NCBI RefSeq assembly: GCF_900182595.1
Contig: NZ_FXTN01000003.1
Coordinates: forward strand, 558,001 to 622,000
Direction: 5' to 3'
Origin: Pedobacter westerhofensis
GTDB lineage: Bacteria > Bacteroidota > Bacteroidia > Sphingobacteriales > Sphingobacteriaceae
Length of the DNA: 64,000 nucleotides
Below are positions 1 through 8,714 of this stretch, one piece after another. A model generated the notes under the pieces. The model was given only the letters and a program-made list of their open reading frames with translations, did no database searches and was not told the origin of the DNA. How positions within the stretch are numbered: the first letter of the stretch is position 1; each line of letters starts with the position of its first letter. A program made the position numbers and the translations under genes.

Positions 1-101
1 GAATGGGAACGGGCAAGGCCTACAACCTTGTCTAAAGATGTGGCGAAAAACCCAGATCCTTCAATGCCCGGAGGCGCGTCTACTATATTGATGTCACTCA
101 T
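1..101 (-). CDS. nuoB: NADH-quinone oxidoreductase subunit B, N-terminal part only
   Basis: Only the first 33 codons are in the window; the gene runs off the left edge. The peptide starts MSDINIVDAPPG and continues into FFATSLDKVVGLARSHS, which is the N-terminus I know from Bacteroidota NuoB. The family carries the N2 iron-sulfur cluster of respiratory complex I, at the membrane-facing end of the peripheral arm; the cluster-binding cysteines lie beyond the window. It follows nuoA on the same strand, as in standard nuo operons, but a terminator-like hairpin separates the two. The ATG at 101 is the only plausible start. Confidence 0.85.
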   Translation of the reverse strand, partial: MSDINIVDAPPGIEGSGFFATSLDKVVGLARSH

Positions 102-106
102 ATCAT

Positions 107-142
107 AAAACAAAAAAGGCTCATTCCAATACAGAATGAACC
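107..142 (-). terminator. Hairpin with U-tract in the nuoA-nuoB gap
   Basis: Read on the minus strand, GGTTCATTC and GAATGAGCC (134-142 and 118-126) pair over 9 bp with one G-U pair and a 7-base loop. The stem is followed at once by six U, a G and four U. That is the shape of an intrinsic terminator or attenuator. Unusually, the U-tract ends only a few bases before the nuoB ATG at 101. Confidence 0.55.
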
Positions 143-208
143 ACAAATCTACAATATTTAGGAGCAAAAGATATGAACGCAACCAGATTTAGAAACGATC
201 TAAATAGT

Positions 209-580
209 TTAGTTCCAATCGAGTGCTTTCTTTTTGAGGATATAAATAAAGCCTAATAAGAGCGTTGCCATGAAAATAAACATCTCAATCAGGCCAGACC
301 ATCCCAGATCCCTGAAGTTTACAGCCCAGGGATACATGAAAATAACCTCCACATCAAACAGGACGAACAGGATAGCAACCAGGAAATATTTAATGGAAAA
401 GGGCTGGCGCGCATTTCCTACCACTTTTATCCCGGCTTCAAACGTGCCCAACTTATCTTTGGTTTTACGTGCAGGGCCTAAAAAGTGAGTAGCAAACAAA
501 GTAACTACAACAAATCCTAGGGCTACAATAACCTGGAAAATAATCGGGAGAAAATCTGAAGGGAGACTTTGGGTTTCCAT
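209..580 (-). CDS. nuoA: NADH-quinone oxidoreductase subunit A
   Basis: Small membrane subunit of complex I, 123 residues from the ATG at 580. Three hydrophobic helices are visible, around residues 10-30, 63-83 and 90-110. The family loop GTFEAGIKVVGNARQPFSIKY is followed by the helix start FLVAILFVLFDVEVIFMYPW, whose acidic residues (F-D-V-E) are conserved in NuoA/ND3. An upstream extension of the frame to 628 is hydrophobic but has no family match, so the METQSLPSDF start is preferred. It is the first gene of the nuo operon, with nuoB 107 bp downstream. NuoA helps form the membrane arm that couples NADH oxidation by menaquinone to ion pumping. Confidence 0.93.
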   Translation of the reverse strand: METQSLPSDFLPIIFQVIVALGFVVVTLFATHFLGPARKTKDKLGTFEAGIKVVGNARQPFSIKYFLVAILFVLFDVEVIFMYPWAVNFRDLGWSGLIEMFIFMATLLLGFIYILKKKALDWN

Positions 581-610
581 ATAATTTGAATTTGAATACA
601 AAAGTAACAG

Positions 611-639
611 AAAAAGGCAGGATATCAACCCTGCCTTTT
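611..639 (-). terminator. Intrinsic terminator of the TPR gene
   Basis: GGCAGG (616-621) and CCTGCC (629-634) pair across a 7-base loop, flanked by A5 and T4, so the hairpin has U-runs on both strands. It lies 24 bp after the stop codon of the minus-strand TPR gene and upstream of nuoA. Confidence 0.6.
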
Positions 640-662
640 CAATTTTGTATGATTAATACTCT

Positions 663-2393
663 TTATTTCTTTTTAGGCGCTGCCTTTGCTGCCGCTTTTG
701 GAGCTGGCGCAGTCAATGCCTTTAAGCCATTTGAAGCGTTAGTATATGAAGGGTCAATAGCTAAAGCTTTGTTGAACATGTCAGCAGCTTTAGTTTTGTC
801 TGTGTTCATATACGCATATCCAAGGTTAGCATAAGCTTCAAGGATATTACGTTTCTCAGCCGGCTGAGTTGCCAGTTCTGGTTTTTTAACTGTAACCAGG
901 TCTATATACTGCTGATAGAACGGAATAACTAATCCTTTAGGATTCGTCTGATCATCCATATAACGTGCTACACGACCTCTGGTGATATAAGCTAAAGTAA
1001 AATCCGGAGCAGTTCTGTTGATGAAGGCCAATGCTGAATCTGCTTCAACTAAGATTTTTTTGTCTGGATTTTGTTTTGCCTGATCAGCGATAGCATATCT
1101 GTAGTAGTTAGCAGAACCTAAATAGTAATAGTTGGTTAGTGAACCTTTACCATTTGGATTTAACTTGATAGCATTTTTATAAACATCAGCAGCCTGAGCG
1201 TACTTTTTGTTACCATATAATGCTTTACCTACATCTTCAAGGGCTTCAACGTTAGTTGAATCTTTAGCTACAGCTTTAGTGATGCTGATCAAAGCTAAAC
1301 TATCCTGATTAGCCAATAACTGAGCTTTACCTAAATAAAGGTAATCGGCAGCGATTAAGCGTGTAGTATCAGAGTTTTTAGCAAAGAAATCTGTTAACAG
1401 TTTTAAACTTTCAGGGTTTTTGTTTTCAGCAGCTGAATAAGCCTGTAAACGCTGAATTACTAAAGCTTTTTGGTTGTTAGGATACAATTTAGCTAAATCT
1501 GCTGTTTCTGTTTCTAAAGCTTTGAAATCTTTAGCATAGTACAGGAACTGTGCATAACGTAATCTTGCATCAAAAGATTTATCAGTCAGGTCTAAATATT
1601 TTTTGTAGTTGGTGATAGCTTCAGTTGATTTCGCAGCAAAGTTTGCTGGTTCAAAGTTAGCCCACTGCATGTAAAGCTCAGCGATCTCACGGTAAGCAGG
1701 ACCATAATTAGGATCTGCAGTGATTACTTCTTTCAATTGAGTTTCAGATTCAGGAAACGCCCTTGATTCTTTGTACATTCTACCAATCTGAACCTTTGGT
1801 CTTACCTGAGCTTCGTTCATGTTCAACGCACGCAGGTAATTGCTCAAGGCTTCAGAGTTCTTTTTCTGAGCAGCATAGAAATCGCCCAAAGCAACAAATG
1901 TTTCGGGGTCTTTATCGGCTGCATCTAACTCATCAGCTTTTTGCAGCATAGGAAGAGCAGCAGCAAAGTCAGGTTTATCCTGCTCAACATAAGCTTTACC
2001 TATGTACATATATGGAAGGTAATCCTTTTTCGAAGCAGCAGCAATTGCTTTATCAAAATCTGCCTTTGCACCAGTTGGGTTATTGGAAGCAAGTTCAGCT
2101 TTACCTAAACCAACATAATTTAATGCATATTTTGGATCAGCAGCGATTCCTTTATTAAACACTGCTTTAGCAGAATCAACATAATCATTGCGAAGATAAA
2201 CATCTCCTAAACTAAAATAATTCTCTCCTTTACCGGCTTGTGAACTTACCAGTGATTTAAGCATTGATGTAGCTTTCGCATACTGCTCTGCATCAATCGC
2301 TTTCTTTGCGTCATTTAAATTTTGAGCAAAAGAGGCAGAACCCATCACTACTAAACCTAAACTTAAGGTTATTGCTTTCTTTGTCATTTTCAT
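663..2393 (-). CDS. Secreted tetratricopeptide-repeat protein
   Basis: A 576-residue protein with a clear signal peptide (MKMTKKAITLSLGLVVMGS, cleavage probably after ASFA). Helical TPR repeats fill most of the rest: repeated W/Y-G-A-Y-P spacing such as ENYFSLGDVYLRNDYVDSAKAVF and LNYVGLGKAELASN. The C-terminus is Ala/Lys/Pro-rich (APAPKAAAKAAPKKK). It is the last gene after exbB-exbD-exbD-tonB-PstS-like on the same strand, 222 bp after the PstS-like gene. Periplasmic TPR proteins usually act as scaffolds; that this one serves the TonB complex is inferred from its position only. The second ATG, two codons in, is an equally possible start. Confidence 0.85.
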   Translation of the reverse strand: MKMTKKAITLSLGLVVMGSASFAQNLNDAKKAIDAEQYAKATSMLKSLVSSQAGKGENYFSLGDVYLRNDYVDSAKAVFNKGIAADPKYALNYVGLGKAELASNNPTGAKADFDKAIAAASKKDYLPYMYIGKAYVEQDKPDFAAALPMLQKADELDAADKDPETFVALGDFYAAQKKNSEALSNYLRALNMNEAQVRPKVQIGRMYKESRAFPESETQLKEVITADPNYGPAYREIAELYMQWANFEPANFAAKSTEAITNYKKYLDLTDKSFDARLRYAQFLYYAKDFKALETETADLAKLYPNNQKALVIQRLQAYSAAENKNPESLKLLTDFFAKNSDTTRLIAADYLYLGKAQLLANQDSLALISITKAVAKDSTNVEALEDVGKALYGNKKYAQAADVYKNAIKLNPNGKGSLTNYYYLGSANYYRYAIADQAKQNPDKKILVEADSALAFINRTAPDFTLAYITRGRVARYMDDQTNPKGLVIPFYQQYIDLVTVKKPELATQPAEKRNILEAYANLGYAYMNTDKTKAADMFNKALAIDPSYTNASNGLKALTAPAPKAAAKAAPKKK

Positions 2394-2615
2394 CTGTTCG
2401 TTGTTTGTTTTCAGTGTTTATTCCAGTTATTGGTCTTTAATACTATTAGTATGTTTCAATTGATGTCTTGCTGAATTTGAAGTTAAAGCACCTGTCAGGA
2501 ACAGATCATACCGATAAAGCTAGAACTAAACTATGCAGGCTTTATAGGTTGATTGTATGCTGAAAGAACCGCATTATCAAATTATCAACACGTCAATCCG
2601 GGCTCAATATAATAT

Positions 2616-3521
2616 TTAATTTTCACTCTTTATATTAATGTCCCTCGAGTTCATTGAATTTGGGCCAAGTCCCGACTTAAGGACGATCAGCTGGCCGCGC
2701 TGGCCTACCAACCAATTGGCAAAACCCGTGCCTAAATCGTTTTTTACCTCTGCCTTAATGATGTAAACATTTCTTAAGAAAGGATATACTCCGTCAATCA
2801 GATTTTTTTGGGCAGGCTTGTAAAAGCCATCATCTCCCTTTTTACCTTTAACATTCTTAACAGCCAGTATTTTAACCTGCGTTGTAAAATCGAAGCTGTC
2901 TTTCTGCCCGTTGAGCAGCCAGTTCACTCCCACTATTCCAATATAGTTTTTGTGCTCTGCAACGTATTTTATAACGTCATTGTTACTGCTTAAAGTATAA
3001 ATGCCCGATTTTGGAAGCTCTTTTATCTGTGCAAGTTCTTTGAAATAACGAAGTGTACTGGAATTTGCATTATCAAAGACAAGGTTAATTCCCCCCGGAT
3101 TACTGCCTTTCATCAACGCGATCACTTCATCAGCCGTGATCGTAGAATCAGGATTATCGTTGCCGGTAATCAGGGCTATGCCGTCAATGGCAAACCTGGA
3201 AGTAGAAATGCGGACATCACGTCTGGCAAAAGCTTTCTCTTCGTCGGGAGTTAGCACACGTGAAAGCACTGCCGCACGTACACTGTCCTTTAGAAATGCC
3301 GGCAGGATCTTATTTTCACTGCCCTGGACCAGATCGAATTTAGTATCAGGATAATCAACCCTGAATACCTGTATCTGATCTGCAAGCACCGATGAGAAGC
3401 TCTCATCCACAATCATTTTGAGCGTGCCGGATGTACGGGTTTCTTCAACAGGTTCTTTTGCAGTCTTCGGCTTGCATGCTGCAAACAAAATTACCGGAAG
3501 CAGAAAGAATAACTTGTTCAT
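2616..3521 (-). CDS. PstS-like substrate-binding lipoprotein
   Basis: 301 residues, with a lipoprotein signal ending LFAAC (Cys16). The mature part looks like the phosphate-binding-protein fold (PBP-like, PstS family): TLKMIVDESFSSVL near the N-terminus, then the SRVLTPDEEKAF loop, TITADEVIALMKG, and a C-terminal segment VYPFLRNVYIIKAE. In true phosphate transporters a pstCAB operon follows; here the neighbours are TonB-system genes and no permease is near. It may therefore be a periplasmic partner of the TonB complex rather than a transporter component. Its ATG follows the stop codon of the upstream small membrane protein with no gap (TAAATG), which suggests coupled translation. Confidence 0.8.
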   Translation of the reverse strand: MNKLFFLLPVILFAACKPKTAKEPVEETRTSGTLKMIVDESFSSVLADQIQVFRVDYPDTKFDLVQGSENKILPAFLKDSVRAAVLSRVLTPDEEKAFARRDVRISTSRFAIDGIALITGNDNPDSTITADEVIALMKGSNPGGINLVFDNANSSTLRYFKELAQIKELPKSGIYTLSSNNDVIKYVAEHKNYIGIVGVNWLLNGQKDSFDFTTQVKILAVKNVKGKKGDDGFYKPAQKNLIDGVYPFLRNVYIIKAEVKNDLGTGFANWLVGQRGQLIVLKSGLGPNSMNSRDINIKSEN

Positions 3522-3746
3522 TTAATTGTCTTTTTGATTGATTAAACGGTAAAATCTTATTCCCGCATAAACGATAAGCAGGCCGCCAAACATTATCCTG
3601 TAGGTTGGCTTAATGTCAAAAGGGATGTCTTTCCAAAAGATCAGATATACTCCGAGCGCCAGATACATGGCAAACATGACAAGGCCTAAAATGAACAGAA
3701 ATCGCTGTTGAGGCGATTTCTGTTTAAATGTATTGAAGTTTAACAT
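3522..3746 (-). CDS. Small two-helix membrane protein in TonB operon
   Basis: 74 residues with two hydrophobic segments, about residues 16-34 (LFILGLVMFAMYLALGVYL) and 47-62 (IMFGGLLIVYAGIRFY), and charged ends. I cannot name the family. It lies 7 bp after tonB and is directly abutted by the PstS-like gene, so it is almost certainly co-transcribed with the TonB system. The conserved-looking spacing in the operon argues that it is real despite its size. Confidence 0.75.
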   Translation of the reverse strand: MLNFNTFKQKSPQQRFLFILGLVMFAMYLALGVYLIFWKDIPFDIKPTYRIMFGGLLIVYAGIRFYRLINQKDN

Positions 3747-3753
3747 TGTAATG

Positions 3754-4575
3754 TTAGTTAGATAATGTAAAGCTGATAGGGATGTTATACTTAACCCTTA
3801 CCGGCTTACCATTCTGGATACCAGGAGTCCATTTCGGACTTGCCTTTAATACCCTTACGGCTTCTTCATCAGTACCACCGCCTAATTTACGTTCTACTTT
3901 GATGTCAGTTAAGCGACCGTCTTTCTCTACTACGAAAGAACAGAATACTTTACCCTGGATATTGTTTTCCTGAGCCATAGGAGGATATCTGATCGCTTTA
4001 CCTAAGTAAGCGTAAAACTTATCCATACCTCCAGGGAAACCTGGCTGAGTTTCAATACTCACGAAGTCATATACTTTAGTATCTTCCACCACTGCAGCCT
4101 GTTTAGGGCCTTCACCTACCGGACCAACTACAACGATGTCCGCACCTGGATCACCTTCGATAGTTTTTTGTCCCGGGTCAGCTGCCTTTAACTGCTCAAC
4201 CTGTGGAGGATCTTCATCTCTTACCTGATCATCCGGTTTTACAATCGGAGGAGGGAATTTGATCTGATCCGTCTTTGGTGGCGGTGGCTCAACTGGTGGC
4301 GGTGGTGGTGTTTTAGGGTCCACTGGTGGAGGTGGAGCCATGACAACTTCAGTTTGTTTCACGATCTCTTCTTCCGGCATCTGACCTTTGATCAAATCAA
4401 CGATCTTAGGTAAAAAGAAAAGAAATATGAAGACTGCCGATGCCAAAAATAACGCCTTGGTTGTATTTGCACCATTATCCTTACGCAGCTCATAAGCTCC
4501 GTATGATTTGTTCTTTTTAGCAAATACAACATCAAGCCATTCTTTGTCAAATAAATCTATTTTAGAACCGAACAT
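3754..4575 (-). CDS. tonB: TonB family energy transducer
   Basis: 273 residues in the classic TonB layout. A cytoplasmic N-terminus (FDKEWLDVVFAKKNKSYGAYELRK, typical of Bacteroidota TonB) is followed by one membrane helix near residues 43-60. Next comes a Pro-rich periplasmic spacer around residues 80-115 (runs of PPPPP), and then a C-terminal TonB domain with FPGGMDKFYAYL, IRYPPMAQENNIQGKVFCSF and WTPGIQNGKPVRVKYNIPISF. TonB transmits the ion gradient harvested by ExbB/ExbD to outer-membrane receptors. The adjacent exbB and two exbD genes complete the motor. Confidence 0.93.
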   Translation of the reverse strand: MFGSKIDLFDKEWLDVVFAKKNKSYGAYELRKDNGANTTKALFLASAVFIFLFFLPKIVDLIKGQMPEEEIVKQTEVVMAPPPPVDPKTPPPPPVEPPPPKTDQIKFPPPIVKPDDQVRDEDPPQVEQLKAADPGQKTIEGDPGADIVVVGPVGEGPKQAAVVEDTKVYDFVSIETQPGFPGGMDKFYAYLGKAIRYPPMAQENNIQGKVFCSFVVEKDGRLTDIKVERKLGGGTDEEAVRVLKASPKWTPGIQNGKPVRVKYNIPISFTLSN

Positions 4576-4605
4576 TGCTTGTTATTTAAATTGTTAATAA
4601 TTGTA

Positions 4606-5145
4606 TTATAAAATACCTTGTTGTTTCATGAAAGCTTTCTCATTATCAAGGATATTCTCATCATCAATCGCCGGGGCAGTTTTAATGCCTGTGATTAACA
4701 ATTCATCCATGATGTCAACAAAGTTCTTATAATTAGCACCAGAAGTAGGTTTGATTACCATTACGATATCCTTACCAGTACTTTCTTTTACTTTTTTCTT
4801 GTTGTCCAGGATAGTCTGTCTGATCTGACTGAAACTCTGAATTTCCGGGGCTGTTTTACCAGCTTCGCCCATGTACCATGCAACTTTATTATTTTTACCT
4901 AATAAAATCGTCATTGTCTGAGACGCCCTTAGTTCTAATTTTGTTTCGTTCTTATCGTCCTTATCCGGCTTAGCGATATCCATCGCCTGTGGTTTACTCA
5001 GCGTGGTGGTCAACATGAAGAAGGTAATCAATAAGAAGGCTAAATCAACCATCGCGGTTAAATCTACTTTCGTAGATGCTTTCTTACTCCTGACCTTGCC
5101 TCCTCCTTTTTTGCCACCCCCGCTGGAGGTATCTAATTCTGCCAT
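4606..5145 (-). CDS. exbD: ExbD/TolR family protein, second copy
   Basis: 179 residues. A glycine/lysine-rich N-terminus (SSGGGKKGGGKVRSKKAS) is followed by VDLTAMVDLAFLLITFFMLTT, the single ExbD membrane helix with the conserved Asp (D33 region) that carries protons in this family. The periplasmic domain follows. The gene lies 11 bp downstream of the other exbD and 30 bp upstream of tonB. Paired exbD genes are common in Bacteroidota TonB operons and may form a heteromeric ExbD dimer; the latter is inference. Confidence 0.9.
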   Translation of the reverse strand: MAELDTSSGGGKKGGGKVRSKKASTKVDLTAMVDLAFLLITFFMLTTTLSKPQAMDIAKPDKDDKNETKLELRASQTMTILLGKNNKVAWYMGEAGKTAPEIQSFSQIRQTILDNKKKVKESTGKDIVMVIKPTSGANYKNFVDIMDELLITGIKTAPAIDDENILDNEKAFMKQQGIL

Positions 5146-5156
5146 GTTAGTATTAG

Positions 5157-5768
5157 TTATTTACCGCCTTCAGCAGTAGTGATTAAACTAAATTTATTAA
5201 TTTTTTGTTTCTGAAGAATGTCAACGATCTTCTTAACTGCCGGATAATCTTCAGCAGCGTCACCTTTGATACTGACACGCATAGATTCAGAGTGCAGCTC
5301 AGCAACGGATTTACGTGTATTCAGGATCCAGTCAGCCAGCTGATTGTTTAACGAATCTGCAGGAATACCACTTTCAATACCAGATTTTTTTCTTTCACCA
5401 GCATCCATCGCGATGAACTTTTTAAGGTTCTGGATAGGCACACCAAAAGATGCTACCACGCTAAAGCGTTTTCGCTCCTCTGGCGTAAAACTGATCTTGT
5501 ACTGCTCTCCCATTTTATCAAGAGTCGCAGCTCTGATATCAGGACCAGCAGTTTCAAAAAACACTTTGCCGCTTCCTATCGTTAATATAGCGATATCCTT
5601 CTCAGGAACTTTGAGCTTATATGTCGAGGATGGTACTTTAACATCCAAGGGATCCGGTTGTTTTGCAGTTGCTGATAAAATGAAGTAAGTAAGCAACAGG
5701 AAAGACACGTCGCACATGGCGGTCATATCGATCGAGGTACTTTTTCTTGCAACTTTTGCTCTTGCCAT
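5157..5768 (-). CDS. exbD: ExbD/TolR family protein, first copy
   Basis: 203 residues beginning MARAKVARKSTSIDMTAMCD. The short basic cytoplasmic N-terminus and the helix MTAMCDVSFLLLTYFILSA contain the conserved Asp, here followed by V-S-F-L-L. The periplasmic domain is longer than in the second copy. It acts with ExbB as a proton-driven stator that energises TonB. The gap to exbB is 85 bp, the largest inside the operon, and holds a small hairpin. Confidence 0.9.
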   Translation of the reverse strand: MARAKVARKSTSIDMTAMCDVSFLLLTYFILSATAKQPDPLDVKVPSSTYKLKVPEKDIAILTIGSGKVFFETAGPDIRAATLDKMGEQYKISFTPEERKRFSVVASFGVPIQNLKKFIAMDAGERKKSGIESGIPADSLNNQLADWILNTRKSVAELHSESMRVSIKGDAAEDYPAVKKIVDILQKQKINKFSLITTAEGGK

Positions 5769-5810
5769 AATTTTAAAATTACTTATGTTTTATATAATGA
5801 TGTTAATTCT

Positions 5811-5832
5811 TCCGGTTTTCCATAAAGCCGGT
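5811..5832 (-). other. Small hairpin between exbB and exbD
   Basis: CCGG (5812-5815) and CCGG (5828-5831) flank TTTT and AAA runs that can extend the stem. There is no U-tract after it on the minus strand, so it is not an obvious terminator. It could be an mRNA stabiliser or processing site downstream of exbB. Confidence 0.25.
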
Positions 5833-5853
5833 AAAAAAAAATAACATTATTTT

Positions 5854-6684
5854 CTATTTATGCGTAGAAGCATAAGTTTGGATGATGCTAAAACCAGCTT
5901 CATCAATTGCATAAGTTAATTTATCAATTTTAGAAGTCAGGATGTTGTACATGATAATCGCTGTAGTTGAAGTACCGATACCTGTTGCAGTATTGATAAG
6001 TGCTTCAGAGATACCTGTTGCCAACGCTGCTGAATCTGGTGAACCAGCTGCACCTAAACCACCGAAGGCCTTGATCATACCTGTTACTGTTCCTAATAAT
6101 CCCATCAAAGTACCTACTGATACCAATGTTGCGATTACAGTTAAGTTTTGCTCTAACATTGGCATTTCCAAAGTAGTAGCTTCTTCGATATCTTTCTGGA
6201 TAGCAAGACATTTCTGATCAGTATCCATGTTAGCTTCAACTTCCATCTCACGGTATTTTTTCAGACCAGATTTGATTACGTTAGCTACTGAACCTTTTTG
6301 TTTATCACATTCTGCGATTGCAGCTTCGATATTATTTGAATTTAAAAGAGCTTGTACTTTTTTAACAAAAGCATCCAAACCTGATGTACCTGTTGCTTTT
6401 CCGATTACGATAAAACGTTCTACTGAGAAAACGATTACCATCAAAAGCATACCCATTAAGATTGGAACGATCACTCCACCTTTGTAAGCCATACCAGCAT
6501 AGTTACCCGTTTTTGGAAGATTTTCAACGTTGTTATCGATGAAGTTGTTTGCATCTCCCAGAACAAATTTATAAAGGAGGATTCCGATAATAATACAAAT
6601 AGGAATGGTTAATGTAGCGAATAGATTTGAAGCTGATGATGAGCCTTCTTGTTTAACTGTTGTTGGTTTTGGTGCGTTTGCCAT
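5854..6684 (-). CDS. exbB: ExbB/TolQ family proton channel subunit
   Basis: 276 residues, with three membrane segments: about 22-42, 78-96 (PILMGMLLMVIVFSVERFIV) and the paired C-terminal helices around 170-250. The C-terminal part is the MotA/TolQ/ExbB domain: ATLVSVGTLMGLLGTVTGMI, then ALATGISEALINTATGIGTS. ExbB forms the pentameric channel around an ExbD dimer. It is the first gene of the operon exbB-exbD-exbD-tonB-small protein-PstS-like-TPR, and a promoter candidate lies about 110 bp upstream. Confidence 0.93.
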   Translation of the reverse strand: MANAPKPTTVKQEGSSSASNLFATLTIPICIIIGILLYKFVLGDANNFIDNNVENLPKTGNYAGMAYKGGVIVPILMGMLLMVIVFSVERFIVIGKATGTSGLDAFVKKVQALLNSNNIEAAIAECDKQKGSVANVIKSGLKKYREMEVEANMDTDQKCLAIQKDIEEATTLEMPMLEQNLTVIATLVSVGTLMGLLGTVTGMIKAFGGLGAAGSPDSAALATGISEALINTATGIGTSTTAIIMYNILTSKIDKLTYAIDEAGFSIIQTYASTHK

Positions 6685-6793
6685 TTTTTTTTAGTTTTTG
6701 AGTTTTTAGTACTTGTTTTTTAAAGATTTTTTAAATGTAGATTATTATTCCGTAATACACACAACGACAAATAGAATCAAATGTTGCAATAAA

Positions 6794-6823
6794 CAAATTT
6801 ATAACTTTGATTTAAATTCCAAA
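6794..6823 (-). promoter_or_regulatory. Bacteroidota-type promoter upstream of exbB
   Basis: On the minus strand TTTG (6823-6820) lies 18 bp before TAAATTTG (6801-6794). This fits the Bacteroidota -33 TTTG / -7 TAnnTTTG pattern, with a spacer one base shorter than usual. The predicted start of transcription is about 100 bp before the exbB ATG. Confidence 0.4.
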
Positions 6824-6977
6824 TTAAATTATCGTTATCAGCTAAAATAGATTATTCGTAACCAAATTCTCTTTGCAGTAGTGTATATTAAAAAAGATTG
6901 CCTCGTTTGGGAGACAATCTTTCACAATGAAAACTAAAAAAAAATTGAAATGCAAATTTTTCCCTAAAAAAATTGAT

Positions 6978-8582
6978 TTAAAACGTGTTTTCCACAACTT
7001 TTGGGATTGATTCCCATATTTCCCCAGTGACCAACTCCCCAAACTGCCCAAAATTTTCAATAAACGCTTTGGCCAGTTCATTTGTTTTAAGATCATATTT
7101 ATTTTTATCCGCCCAGGTATTTCTTGGATTTAGGATTTCTGAAGGAACACCGGGACAGGCTTCGGGCATCAGCAATCCGAAAACCGGATGTTCAGTAAAT
7201 TTCGCACCGGCTAATTTTCCGCCCAGCACTGCAGTGATCAGTGCCCGGGTATAACTTAATTTCATCCGTTGTCCTTCTCCGTAAGCCCCGCCGCTCCAGC
7301 CGGTGTTTACCAGCCAGACATTGACCTGGTGCTTATCCATCTTTTCGCCCAGCAGCGCAGCATATTTTGCCGGGTGCAGCGGCAGGAAGGCTTTTCCGAA
7401 ACAAGCTGAAAAAGTTACCTGCGGTTCAGTTACGCCTGCCTCAGTACCTGCAACCTTGGCTGTATAACCTGAGATAAAGTGAAACATAGCCTGTCCCCGG
7501 GTTAATCTGGAAAGCGGCGGCAACACCCCAAAAGCATCTGCAGTAAGAAAGAAAATATTCTTCGGAACGGCTGCGATAGACGGTACGGCGGCATTATTTA
7601 TATAATGTATGGGATAAGCTACCCTTGTATTTTCAGTTTTTTCAATATTTGAATAATCTACCTCCCTGGTATGCGGAAAATAATTAATATTCTCCAGCAA
7701 TGCCCCATATTTTACTGCTGCATAGATCTCAGGTTCTTTTTCGGGCGTCAGATCAACACACTTGGCATAACAGCCGCCCTCAAAATTAAAAACACTCTGG
7801 TCTCCCCAGCCATGTTCATCATCTCCGATCAGGTTCCTCTCCGGATCTGCAGATAATGTAGTTTTACCTGTACCGGAAAGGCCAAAGAAGATTGCAGTAT
7901 CGCCTTTTGCCCCTACATTGGCCGAGCAGTGCATAGACAAAGTATGGTGCTGTTCCGGCAGGATAAAGTTCAGGACAGAGAAAATTCCTTTTTTAATTTC
8001 ACCGGTATATCCTGTGCCCCCGATCAGGATTATCTTTCTTGAAAAATTTAAAATAGAAAAATTAGCCTGCTGGGTACCATCGATGCCGGGATCAGCAAAG
8101 AAATCCGGTGCGGCAATGATCGTCCATTCCGGATGCTGAAGTGCATCTGCCTTTTCAGGCCTCAGGAATAAATTGCAGGCAAAAAGATTTTGGTATGCAG
8201 TTTCAGTGATTACCCTGATCCCTGTCTGATATTGCTTATCCGCACAGGCATAGGCATCCCTTACATAAAATTTGTTTTGATTGAGGTGCGCACATACTTT
8301 TTGCAGCAATCTATCGAAATCTGCAGGGCTAAAGCGGATGTTGATCTCTCCCCACCACACTGCATCACGGGTAATATCGTCAAGAACAATAAACCTGTCT
8401 TTAGGAGAACGTCCTGTAAATTTACCTGTATCTACGGCTAAAGCCCCTGTAGAAGTGAGCGTACCCTCGCCGTTCCTCACAGCCTCCTCTATCAGCTGAG
8501 GCACGCTGAGCTGATACAACGCGTGATCATTACCCAGATTTAACCATGAAAGGTCTGGCCCGGGCATTAAAACTTTGTTCAT
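6978..8582 (-). CDS. pckA: Phosphoenolpyruvate carboxykinase (ATP)
   Basis: 534 residues, full length for the ATP-dependent enzyme. It converts oxaloacetate and ATP to phosphoenolpyruvate, CO2 and ADP, the first committed step of gluconeogenesis. Visible motifs are FTGRSPKDRF (about residues 55-64), the P-loop GLSGTGKTT at 234-242, the metal-binding stretch LIGDDEHGW at 251-259, and NTGWSGGAYGEG in the C-terminal half. It is monocistronic, with no same-strand neighbour within 130 bp of its ATG. Confidence 0.97.
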   Translation of the reverse strand: MNKVLMPGPDLSWLNLGNDHALYQLSVPQLIEEAVRNGEGTLTSTGALAVDTGKFTGRSPKDRFIVLDDITRDAVWWGEINIRFSPADFDRLLQKVCAHLNQNKFYVRDAYACADKQYQTGIRVITETAYQNLFACNLFLRPEKADALQHPEWTIIAAPDFFADPGIDGTQQANFSILNFSRKIILIGGTGYTGEIKKGIFSVLNFILPEQHHTLSMHCSANVGAKGDTAIFFGLSGTGKTTLSADPERNLIGDDEHGWGDQSVFNFEGGCYAKCVDLTPEKEPEIYAAVKYGALLENINYFPHTREVDYSNIEKTENTRVAYPIHYINNAAVPSIAAVPKNIFFLTADAFGVLPPLSRLTRGQAMFHFISGYTAKVAGTEAGVTEPQVTFSACFGKAFLPLHPAKYAALLGEKMDKHQVNVWLVNTGWSGGAYGEGQRMKLSYTRALITAVLGGKLAGAKFTEHPVFGLLMPEACPGVPSEILNPRNTWADKNKYDLKTNELAKAFIENFGQFGELVTGEIWESIPKVVENTF

Positions 8583-8714
8583 AACAAGAATATTTGGTAT
8601 GACAAAGCTAAGCAGATATTTATTGAAAAATTATCATTTTAAATGAAAATTTTTAATATTGTAGCATTTACACTATCAAATAATACACTATATATCAATA
8701 ACTTAATACTAATT

